DNA from: Mesorhizobium sp. SOD10
Lineage (GTDB): Bacteria > Pseudomonadota > Alphaproteobacteria > Rhizobiales > Rhizobiaceae
Assembly (NCBI GenBank): GCA_000824805.1
Contig: CCNA01000034.1
Coordinates: 744,001 to 808,000, forward strand
Length of the DNA: 64,000 bases
Direction: 5' to 3'
Made by a program: the position numbers and the translations under genes. Shown here piece after piece: positions 57,536 to 64,000 of the stretch (position 1 is its first letter; each line of letters begins with the position of its first letter). The notes below the pieces were generated by a model. The model was not told the origin of the DNA. It searched no databases and saw only the letters and a program-made list of their open reading frames with translations.

Positions 57536-59184
57536 CCTTGGGGCGGCACCCAGTTGATGTTCTGGTTCGGATCCTTGATGTCGCAAGTCTTGCAGTGCAC
57601 GCAGTTCTGCGCGTTGATGACGAAGCGCACGTCCTTGGCCGACGGATCGGCGGCGGCGTTGCCGTCCTTGTCCACCCATTCATAGACGCCCGCCGGGCAA
57701 TAGCGGATCGAAGGACCGGCGAAGACGTCGTGCTCCGAACGCTGCTGCAGCGCCATGTCGCCGACGATCAGATGCACCGGCTCGTTCTCCTCATGGTTGG
57801 TGTTGGAGAGGAACACCGAGGAGAGACGGTCGAAGGTCAAGACGCCGTCCGGCTTCGGATAGGCGATCTTGCTGTGCTTCGCCGCGGGCTCGAGCGTCGC
57901 ATAGTCCGCCTTGCCGTGCTTCAGCGTGCCAAAAGGCGAGAAGCCGAACAGCGTGTTCAGCCACATATCCAGCCCGCCGATGCCGACGCCGACGATGGTG
58001 CCGAAGCGCGACCAAAGCGGCTTGACGTTGCGCACTTTCTTCAGGTCCTTGCCGATGTCGCTGCCGCGCCAGGCTCCTTCGTAAGATGCAAGCTCGTCAT
58101 TGGCGCGGCCGCCGGCGATCGCCTTGGCCACATGCTCGGCCGCCAGCATGCCGGATAGCACCGCATTGTGTGAACCCTTGATGCGCGGCACGTTGACGAA
58201 GCCGGCCGCGCAGCCCATCAGCACGCCGCCGGGGAAGGACAGCTTCGGCACGGACTGCCAGCCGCCCTCGGTGATGGCGCGAGCGCCATAGCCGATGCGC
58301 TTGGCGCCCTCGAAGGTGCCGGCGATTGCCGGATGCGTCTTGAAGCGCTGGAACTCCTCGAAGGGCGAGAGATAAGGGTTCTTGTAGTTCAGGTGGACGA
58401 CGAAGCCGACCGCCACCTGGTTGTCCTCTAGATGGTAGAGGAAGGAGCCGCCGCCGGTCTTCATGTCGAGCGGCCAGCCGAACGAATGCTGCACCAGGCC
58501 GGGCTTGTGGTTCTCGGGCTTGACCTGCCAGAGTTCCTTGAGGCCGATGCCATATTTGCCGGGTTCGCGGCCTTCGGAAAGCTTGTATTTGGCGATGAGC
58601 TGCTTCGCGAGCGAGCCGCGCGCACCCTCGCCGATCAGCACATATTTGCCCATCAGCGCCATGCCGGGCGCGTAAGCGGGGCCGTGCGTGCCGTCCTTCT
58701 CGACGCCCATGTCGCCGGTGATGACGCCGGTGACGGCGCCGGCATCGTTGTAGACGAGGCTGGCCGCGGCGAAACCCGGATAGATCTCGACCCCCAGCGC
58801 CTCGGCCTTGGTCGCCAGCCAGCGGCAGACATTGCCGAGCGAGACGATGTAGTTGCCGTGGTTGTTCATCAGCGGCGGCATCAGGAAGTTAGGCAGGCGG
58901 AACGAACCGGCCGGGCCAAGCACCAGGAAATGGTCCGCCGTGACCGGTGTCTTGAACGGATGATCGCTCTCCTCGCGCCAGCCGGGCAGCAGCCGGTCGA
59001 TGCCGATCGGATCAACGACGGCGCCCGACAGGATATGCGCGCCGACCTCGCCGCCCTTTTCCAGCACAACCACGGAGAGGTCCGGGTTGAGCTGCTTCAG
59101 ACGGATAGCCGCGGCAAGGCCGGCAGGACCCGCGCCGACGATCACCACGTCGAATTCCATGCTCTCGCGTTCGATATCGCTCAT
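57505..59184 (-). CDS. etfQO: Electron transfer flavoprotein-ubiquinone oxidoreductase
   Basis: A 559-residue ETF-QO that moves electrons from reduced ETF to ubiquinone at the inner membrane. The FAD dinucleotide fold is FDVVIVGAGPAGLAAAIRLK, the GG doublet ALLS-type motifs VVLEKGGEVGAHILSGAVVD and LIGEGARGSLAKQL follow, and the C-terminal 4Fe-4S site has Cys in RYCPAGVYEW and NCVHCKTCDIKDPNQNINW. ATG 59184 (MSDIERESMEFDVV) is chosen over 59238. It serves isovaleryl-CoA dehydrogenase among others. The last 31 bases are part of a 73-base tandem repeat. Confidence 0.94.
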   Translation of the reverse strand: MSDIERESMEFDVVIVGAGPAGLAAAIRLKQLNPDLSVVVLEKGGEVGAHILSGAVVDPIGIDRLLPGWREESDHPFKTPVTADHFLVLGPAGSFRLPNFLMPPLMNNHGNYIVSLGNVCRWLATKAEALGVEIYPGFAAASLVYNDAGAVTGVITGDMGVEKDGTHGPAYAPGMALMGKYVLIGEGARGSLAKQLIAKYKLSEGREPGKYGIGLKELWQVKPENHKPGLVQHSFGWPLDMKTGGGSFLYHLEDNQVAVGFVVHLNYKNPYLSPFEEFQRFKTHPAIAGTFEGAKRIGYGARAITEGGWQSVPKLSFPGGVLMGCAAGFVNVPRIKGSHNAVLSGMLAAEHVAKAIAGGRANDELASYEGAWRGSDIGKDLKKVRNVKPLWSRFGTIVGVGIGGLDMWLNTLFGFSPFGTLKHGKADYATLEPAAKHSKIAYPKPDGVLTFDRLSSVFLSNTNHEENEPVHLIVGDMALQQRSEHDVFAGPSIRYCPAGVYEWVDKDGNAAADPSAKDVRFVINAQNCVHCKTCDIKDPNQNINWVPPQGGEGPVYQGM

Positions 59185-59435
59185 CGACCCCTCTATGGCT
59201 TGCCGCATTCTCGCATTGTGCTGGCTCATGCGCTGCATAGCGCATCAATTCGCGACGCGAAACCGGCGCGGACGTGACAACGCCGATTTCGACAAAAAGT
59301 CGCGGTTTTCCCTACGAAAACGCAGCAGCACAGGCCATGGCGAAGCATAGGCCAGCGCCAATTGGTTGGCAGGCCAGGCGGCGCGGGGATGTTTTTAATT
59401 GTTCGACGGCTTGGTTATCGGCAATACTTCGCGCC

Positions 59436-60074
59436 ATGCGCAGTCCAGAGCCAGCCGGCTTTCCCTCGAAGCGCTTACTCTTCACGCCAGGCGCCGCCTG
59501 GCGCGCGGTTCTTCCGCTCCTCTTTCTGACCGTGCCGGCTGGGGCGGATCCGGTGAAGGTTTGGGCAACCGGCGCCTATTCCTTCTCCGACGAGCTGGGC
59601 GGCTTTCGCATCACCGGCGCCTCCGGCATCGGCACCAAGGAAGACCCGCTGATCATCAAGGAGGAACTGAATTCGGCGACGCCGGTGACGCTGACCATCC
59701 GCGCGACGAAGCCGATCGAGCCCTTCGGCAAGGCCGGCGAGGTCGCCAACGGCGTGATGTATATGCGCATCGACGTGCTCAACAACAGCGCCCAGGCCTG
59801 GGTGGAGTTCCAGTTCGAGCTGCAGGAAATCCTCGACCAGCCGAGCGTGTTCGGCGACGGCCTGTCCTTCGACCAGCGCAACAAGACGCCCGACAACATC
59901 TGGTCGAGCAACTTCGCCGATTTCGACCGCCGGTTCGAACCCTATGACCGGCTGCTTTTCCGCAATGGCAAGATCGACCCGCTGAAGACGGCAACCTTCG
60001 ATTTCCTGATCACCGACTACACGCCGCGCTGGACGTTTTACATCGTGCAGGATCCGCGCATACCGACCGGGTGA
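59436..60074 (+). CDS. Exported conserved hypothetical protein
   Basis: A 212-residue protein from ATG 59436 with signal peptide AVLPLLFLTVPAGADP. The mature part looks like an all-beta domain: VWATGAYSFSDELGGFRITG, GIGTKEDPLIIKEELNSATP, TLTIRATKPIEPFG, and a C-terminal RWTFYIVQDPRIPTG. Asp/Asn-rich stretches (FDQRNKTPDN) may be loops. I know no function; it looks periplasmic. It is divergent from etfQO, and a 118-base nested palindrome follows its stop. Confidence 0.75.
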   Translation: MRSPEPAGFPSKRLLFTPGAAWRAVLPLLFLTVPAGADPVKVWATGAYSFSDELGGFRITGASGIGTKEDPLIIKEELNSATPVTLTIRATKPIEPFGKAGEVANGVMYMRIDVLNNSAQAWVEFQFELQEILDQPSVFGDGLSFDQRNKTPDNIWSSNFADFDRRFEPYDRLLFRNGKIDPLKTATFDFLITDYTPRWTFYIVQDPRIPTG

Positions 60075-60085
60075 AGCATATCGAT

Positions 60086-60203
60086 ATTCAGGTGATGCCG
60101 GCCTGCAAATGGCGGTTTCCTGCGCTTCCGGTGCTCACGTACTTTAGGTACGCTCCGCTCCGGTTCTCGGAAACCACTATTTCCAACTCGGCCTGACCTG
60201 AAT
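60086..60203. repeat. 118-base nested palindrome
   Basis: Three nested inverted pairs: ATTCAGGT/ACCTGAAT (60086-60093 and 60196-60203), GGTTTCC/GGAAACC (60114-60120 and 60169-60175) and CGTAC/GTACG (60138-60142 and 60148-60152) around a TTTAG loop. It is probably a rhizobial interspersed palindrome and may act as a terminator. Confidence 0.8.
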
Positions 60204-60275
60204 CTCGACACGCTTCAATGCAGGCGAGTGTGGCTTAATCTTGCAAATCGACGCCGCGCGGACGATGGTGGCGCC

Positions 60276-61199
60276 ATGACTGCCGCTTCCCCCAGCACAC
60301 CAGCCGAGATCGCCGAACTGCTCGCCTTCTACGCCAGCGCCGGCGTCGACGACGCGCTTGAGGACGCGCCGATCAACCGGGTTGCCGAAGCGGCGGCGAA
60401 GTCGGCCGAGCGCAGGCCTGCCGAGCGGGCGCCAGCCGCGCCGCGCCAGGAAGCCAGGCCCGAGGGCCGAACGGCGCCGGAGCAGGCTCCGGAACGGGTT
60501 GAGAACCCGCCGGCGCCCCTATCCGGCCTCGACGCCAGCACTATTCCGGACGCGCCCGCCCGGGTACGCGCGGCCGCGGCCGTTCCCGACGAGGCACAGG
60601 CGGCTGCGGCCCGACAGCTCGCGGCAAGCGCTTCGACGCTCGATGAGCTGCGCCAGCACATGGCCGCGTTCGACGGCTGCAATCTCAAATTCACCGCCAA
60701 GAACTTGGTCTTCGCCGACGGCAATCCCAACGCCGACCTGATGCTGGTCGGCGAAGCGCCGGGCCGCGACGAGGACCTCGAAGGCCTGCCCTTTGTCGGC
60801 CGCTCCGGCCGGCTGCTCGACCGCATGCTGGCGGCGATCGGCCTTGACCGCAACTCGGCCTATATCGCCAACGTCATTCCGTGGCGGCCGCCCGGCAACC
60901 GCACGCCGACGCCGCACGAGACCGAAATCTGCCGTCCGTTCATCGAAAGGCAGATCGAGCTCGTCAATCCCAAGGTGCTGGTTAATCTCGGCGGGCCGTC
61001 GGCCAAGACGCTGCTCAACACGACCGAGGGCATCCTGCGCCTGCGCGGCAACTGGCGTGTGCACACGACGGCATCGGGCATAGCCATTCCGGCGATGCCG
61101 ACGCTGCATCCGGCTTATCTGCTCAGGACGCCGGCGCACAAGAAGCTGGCATGGCGGGATTTCCTCGAGGTGAAGGCGAAACTGAGGACGTTGGAGTAA
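60276..61199 (+). CDS. Uracil-DNA glycosylase, family 4-like, with two cluster cysteines missing
   Basis: A 307-residue protein from ATG 60276. Residues ~1-130 are low-complexity Ala/Pro/Glu; the glycosylase domain has GEAPGRDEDLEGLPFVGRSG and the motif 2 His in MPTLHPAYLLR. Family 4 enzymes bind a 4Fe-4S cluster through CxxC, a Cys before RPP, and one in the ExxxC segment. Here the first becomes Phe (AAFDGC), the third becomes Trp (IPWRPPGNRTP), while FDGC and EICRPF are kept. The cluster is therefore probably altered or absent. The protein still has the UDG fold; it is the second UDG in the window. Confidence 0.87.
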   Translation: MTAASPSTPAEIAELLAFYASAGVDDALEDAPINRVAEAAAKSAERRPAERAPAAPRQEARPEGRTAPEQAPERVENPPAPLSGLDASTIPDAPARVRAAAAVPDEAQAAAARQLAASASTLDELRQHMAAFDGCNLKFTAKNLVFADGNPNADLMLVGEAPGRDEDLEGLPFVGRSGRLLDRMLAAIGLDRNSAYIANVIPWRPPGNRTPTPHETEICRPFIERQIELVNPKVLVNLGGPSAKTLLNTTEGILRLRGNWRVHTTASGIAIPAMPTLHPAYLLRTPAHKKLAWRDFLEVKAKLRTLE

Positions 61200-61206
61200 A
61201 GCGCCT

Positions 61207-61234
61207 TCCCCTTCTTCCTTGTGGGAGAAGGGGA
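61207..61234. repeat. Hairpin resembling half of a RIME-like element
   Basis: TCCCCTTCT and AGAAGGGGA pair over nine bases around a 10-base loop with the CTTGTGGG motif seen in RIME-type elements (compare 34045-34208). It follows the UDG stop by seven bases and may work as a terminator. Confidence 0.55.
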
Positions 61235-61288
61235 GCCATAACCTCCTAGGTAATTGAGATCCCTCCCTGCCCGCCCTACTCCTCCCCC

Positions 61289-62101
61289 ATGACCACATCC
61301 GACATTTCCGCCGGCAGCCTGATCCGCGAATGGCGCACGCGGCGGCGCATGAGCCAGCTCGATCTCGCCATGGAAGCCGATATCTCGCAGCGGCATCTCT
61401 CCTTCGTCGAGAGCGGCCGCGCGCAGCCGTCGCGCGACATGGTGCTGCATCTGGCCGAGCAGCTGTCGATCCCGCTCAGGCAGCGCAACCAGCTTCTGCT
61501 CGCGGCAGGCTTCGCGCCGAGCTTCAGCGAAAAGCCGCTGACCGACGCCACGCTCGCGCCGGCGATGGCCGCGGTCGAAACCGTTCTCAAGGGCCACGAG
61601 CCCTTCCCGGCGCTGGCGGTTGACCGGCACTGGAACCTCGTTTCCGCCAACGGGGCGATCGCCCCGTTCCTTGCCGATATTTCCGAACCGTCCCTGCTCC
61701 AGCCGCCGGTCAATGTGCTGCGGCTCAGCCTGCATCCGGGCGGCGTGGCGCCACAGATCGTCAACCTGGCGGAGTGGCGCGCGCATCTCTTGGAGCGGCT
61801 GAAGCACCAGAACGACGCCACCGGCGACCCTGTGCTGATCGAGCTCGAACGCGAGCTGCGCACCTATCCGGCCGGCCTGAAGGGCGGCCGGCCGGCGCCG
61901 GTCGAGCCGAGCGGCATCGTCCATCCGCTCAGGCTCGCGCATGGCGATACCGTGCTTTCCTTCATCAGCACCATCACCGTATTCGGCACACCTCTCGACG
62001 TCACACTGTCGGAGTTGGCGATCGAATCCTTCTTCCCGGCCGACGAGCAGACCCGGGCGGTGCTGGTACAGCTGGCGAAGGATCGGGCGACCGCTTCGTA
62101 A
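61289..62101 (+). CDS. XRE-family regulator with MmyB-like ligand domain
   Basis: A 270-residue regulator. The N-terminal helix-turn-helix is IREWRTRRRMSQLDLAMEAD then ISQRHLSFVESGRAQPS at about residues 12-48. Residues ~100-265 match the MmyB-like PAS-type ligand-binding domain (FPALAVDRHWNLVSANGAIA, VLRLSLHPGGVAPQIVNLAE). Such proteins often repress neighbouring oxidoreductase or transporter genes in response to an unknown small molecule. It converges on the EamA transporter gene with two bases between stops. Confidence 0.9.
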   Translation: MTTSDISAGSLIREWRTRRRMSQLDLAMEADISQRHLSFVESGRAQPSRDMVLHLAEQLSIPLRQRNQLLLAAGFAPSFSEKPLTDATLAPAMAAVETVLKGHEPFPALAVDRHWNLVSANGAIAPFLADISEPSLLQPPVNVLRLSLHPGGVAPQIVNLAEWRAHLLERLKHQNDATGDPVLIELERELRTYPAGLKGGRPAPVEPSGIVHPLRLAHGDTVLSFISTITVFGTPLDVTLSELAIESFFPADEQTRAVLVQLAKDRATAS

Positions 62102-62103
62102 CC

Positions 62104-63051
62104 TCATCCCTGTGGCGGCGTCGCCCTTCGCGTCCGCGTGCGCTCCAGGCCGAGCTGCCGTTCGCGCCAGATGATGAAGATGCCGGCGGCCACCACGATC
62201 ACGCCGCCGATCAGCGTGTTGAGCGAAGTCACGTCGCCGAAAACGAAATAGCCGACGACTACACCAAGGATCATCGAGGTGTATTCGAAGGGCGCCACGA
62301 CCGATGCTTCGGCGTGGCGGTAGGCCGCCGTCATCAGGATCTGGCCGAGCCCGCCGCAGAAGCCGGCGACGACGAGCAGCGCCGCCTGCATCGGCGTCAA
62401 CGCCTGCCAGCCGAAGGGTAGCGTGAAGAGCGACAATACCGAAGCCGTCGAGGAGAACCACAGCACGATAGTCGCCGTCTTCTCCGTCTGGACCAGATTG
62501 CGCACCAGAAGCATGGCGACGGCCGAGATCGCAGCGGCGATCAGCGCGGCCATGACGCCCAGCACCTCCTGGTCGTCGAGGCCTTGAGCGGAATTGAGCA
62601 GCGTGAGTTCCGGCCAGGAGATGATCAATACGCCGGCAAGGCCGACCGCGACCGCGCTCCAGCGATAGACGCGGATCGTCTCGCCGAGGAAGACCGAGGA
62701 GAACATCACGACCAGCAGCGGCTGTGCGTAGTTCAGCGTGATCGCTTCCGGCAGCGGCAGCCTGGTCAGCGCGAAGAAGCCGAGCCCCATGGCGCCGACA
62801 CCGACCAGACCGCGCGCGATATGGTTGAACGGCCGCTTGGTCGTGAAGGCGGTGGCGAGCTCGCCCTTGAAGGCCAGGAAGGCGATGATCGGGAAGATGG
62901 CGAAGAAGGAGCGGAAGAAGACGATCTGCCCGGCGGGCACGTCGCCGGCCGCCTTGATGCAGGTCTGCATGCCGACGAAAACCGTCACCGAGACGATTTT
63001 CAGCGTGATGCCGCGCAGCGTGTTGTGGCCGACGGCATGATCGACGGTCAT
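62104..63051 (-). CDS. EamA/DMT-family transporter
   Basis: A 315-residue inner-membrane protein from ATG 63051 with ten predicted helices in two EamA halves, for example IVSVTVFVGMQTCIKAAGDV near the start, AGQIVFFRSFFAIFPIIAFL, and AAYRHAEASVVAPFEYTSMI in the second half. Drug/metabolite transporters of this type export or import small metabolites, often amino acids or lipids. The substrate is unknown. It is divergent from aminopeptidase N. Confidence 0.88.
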   Translation of the reverse strand: MTVDHAVGHNTLRGITLKIVSVTVFVGMQTCIKAAGDVPAGQIVFFRSFFAIFPIIAFLAFKGELATAFTTKRPFNHIARGLVGVGAMGLGFFALTRLPLPEAITLNYAQPLLVVMFSSVFLGETIRVYRWSAVAVGLAGVLIISWPELTLLNSAQGLDDQEVLGVMAALIAAAISAVAMLLVRNLVQTEKTATIVLWFSSTASVLSLFTLPFGWQALTPMQAALLVVAGFCGGLGQILMTAAYRHAEASVVAPFEYTSMILGVVVGYFVFGDVTSLNTLIGGVIVVAAGIFIIWRERQLGLERTRTRRATPPQG

Positions 63052-63204
63052 CTTGCCTCGTAAGGGTGGTCGGAAAAGGGAGCCGCAAATGAGGCCTTTG
63101 CGCAGTTTTGTCGAGTGGCCATTTCGTGTAAAGAGCGCGCACCTCAAAATTCTTGGACCAGCCAAGCTGGCCTCCGCCCGAAATCATCAGGAAAAGCCTA
63201 AGGA

Positions 63205-64000
63205 ATGCGCACCGACACCGGCCAAGTCTTCAAGCTCGAGGACTATCGCCCCAGCGACTATCTCATCCCGAGGACCAGCCTCGACTTCCGCCTGTCGCCG
63301 GACGCCACCCGCGTCATCGCGCTGCTCACCATCGAACGCCGCGAGGGCGTCACCGCCTCGGCGCCGCTGGTGCTCGACGGCGACGGGCTGACGCTGCTCG
63401 GCGTGGCGATAGACGGACAAGCGCTGCCGGCCGGTGATTACGAGGCGACGCCGGACCGGCTGACGATCCTGAAGCCGCCGGCCGCGCAGCGCTTCGAGCT
63501 CCGCCTGGAGACGGAGATCGCACCCTCGCGCAACGAGGCGCTCATGGGCCTCTACCGCTCCAACAACGTCTATTGCACGCAATGCGAGGCCGAGGGCTTT
63601 CGCCGCATCACCTATTTCCTCGACCGGCCCGATGTCCTGTCGGTCTATACCGTGCGCATCGAAGCCCCGCACAACGAGGCGCCGCTGCTGCTTTCCAACG
63701 GCAATCCCGTCGAACGCGGCGCGCTCGCCAATGACAGGCATTACGCGGTCTGGCACGACCCCTTCCCCAAACCCTCCTACCTCTTCGCTCTGGTGGCGGG
63801 CGCGCTCGGCAAAGTGGCGGACAGCTTCACCACAATGTCCGGCCGGGAGGTCGAGCTCGGCATCTATGTGGAGCCCGGCAAGGAGCGGCTTGCCGGCTAC
63901 GCGATGGACGCGCTGAAACGCTCGATGAAATGGGACGAGGACGTCTTCGGCCGCGAATACGACCTCGACGTCTTCAACATCGTCGCCGTGTCGGACTTCA
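63205..64000 (+). CDS. pepN: Aminopeptidase N, N-terminal part (runs off the window)
   Basis: The frame from ATG 63205 (AAGGA ribosome binding site) is open to the end of the window, giving 265 residues of an M1-family aminopeptidase. The N-terminal beta domain has VFKLEDYRPSDYLIPRTSL, and GLYRSNNVYCTQCEAEGFRR followed by ITYFLDRPDVLSVYTVRIEA is diagnostic of bacterial PepN. The catalytic GAMEN and HEXXH motifs lie beyond the window. The enzyme removes N-terminal residues from peptides in the cytoplasm. Confidence 0.94.
   Translation, partial: MRTDTGQVFKLEDYRPSDYLIPRTSLDFRLSPDATRVIALLTIERREGVTASAPLVLDGDGLTLLGVAIDGQALPAGDYEATPDRLTILKPPAAQRFELRLETEIAPSRNEALMGLYRSNNVYCTQCEAEGFRRITYFLDRPDVLSVYTVRIEAPHNEAPLLLSNGNPVERGALANDRHYAVWHDPFPKPSYLFALVAGALGKVADSFTTMSGREVELGIYVEPGKERLAGYAMDALKRSMKWDEDVFGREYDLDVFNIVAVSDF

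Noticed and set aside
56696..57679. 327-residue minus-strand frame including the DUF922 protein
   Set aside because: The first ~129 codons run through the tandem repeat and out-of-frame etfQO; the signal peptide start at 57292 is the sensible one.

Overview
The window looks like chromosomal DNA of an alphaproteobacterium of the Rhizobiales, most likely Mesorhizobium or a close Phyllobacteriaceae relative. This rests on high-GC codon use, the gene order rpoZ-rsh-pyrE and acpS-lepB-rnc-era-recO, two Omp2b/RopA-type porins, and RIME-like and other rhizobial intergenic palindromes. The genus is inferred from recognised sequence character; no search was run. Coding density is high and most genes are housekeeping or catabolic.

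Layout. 1-4.5 kb: the tail of an unknown gene, an AbiEii-type nucleotidyltransferase toxin with a small partner, dihydroorotase, a YgfZ-like protein and an HD phosphohydrolase. 4.5-9.4 kb: a PAS-PAS-GGDEF-EAL protein, a desaturase divergent from a LysR regulator, a RidA-like protein and a DUF3303 protein. 9.6-12.2 kb: a RimK-like ATP-grasp ligase next to a GNAT/C39-peptidase fusion, the best candidate for an uncharacterised pathway. 12.4-17.3 kb: an anti-sigma/ECF sigma pair, a VapBC module and a large DUF2339 membrane protein. 17.6-28 kb: NUDIX hydrolase, then a long leftward housekeeping block (rpoZ, rsh, pyrE, DUF2062, acpS, lepB, rnc, era, recO) with a few accessory enzymes. 28-35 kb: NYN protein, family 5 uracil-DNA glycosylase, GH25 lysozyme, smpB, dapA, lytic transglycosylase and an alpha/beta hydrolase. 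35-40 kb: a lone tyrosine recombinase and two divergent, partly near-identical porin genes flanking tRNA-Ser(GCT). 40-43.4 kb: TPR sulfotransferase, a PLP aminotransferase and acylphosphatase. 43.5-51.9 kb: a leucine/isovalerate catabolic cluster (TetR regulator, isovaleryl-CoA dehydrogenase, both methylcrotonyl-CoA carboxylase subunits, a branched-chain amino acid binding protein) interrupted by a macro-domain gene and small unknown genes. 52-64 kb: small secreted proteins, AMP nucleosidase, an EEP-family hydrolase, a DUF922 putative protease, ETF-ubiquinone oxidoreductase, a second uracil-DNA glycosylase, a MmyB-like regulator, an EamA transporter and the start of aminopeptidase N.

How parts connect. 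Isovaleryl-CoA dehydrogenase passes electrons through ETF to ETF-QO, which is encoded 12 kb away, so the two regions are linked metabolically. pyrC and pyrE both serve pyrimidine synthesis. The rpoZ-rsh pair joins RNA polymerase omega with the (p)ppGpp enzyme. Several intergenic structures stand out: a 43-bp-arm inverted repeat made of 8-base units, a similar 7-base-unit element after rsh, a 73-bp tandem duplication of the 3' end of the ETF-QO gene, and a hairpin carrying the Shine-Dalgarno sequence in its loop before both porin genes.
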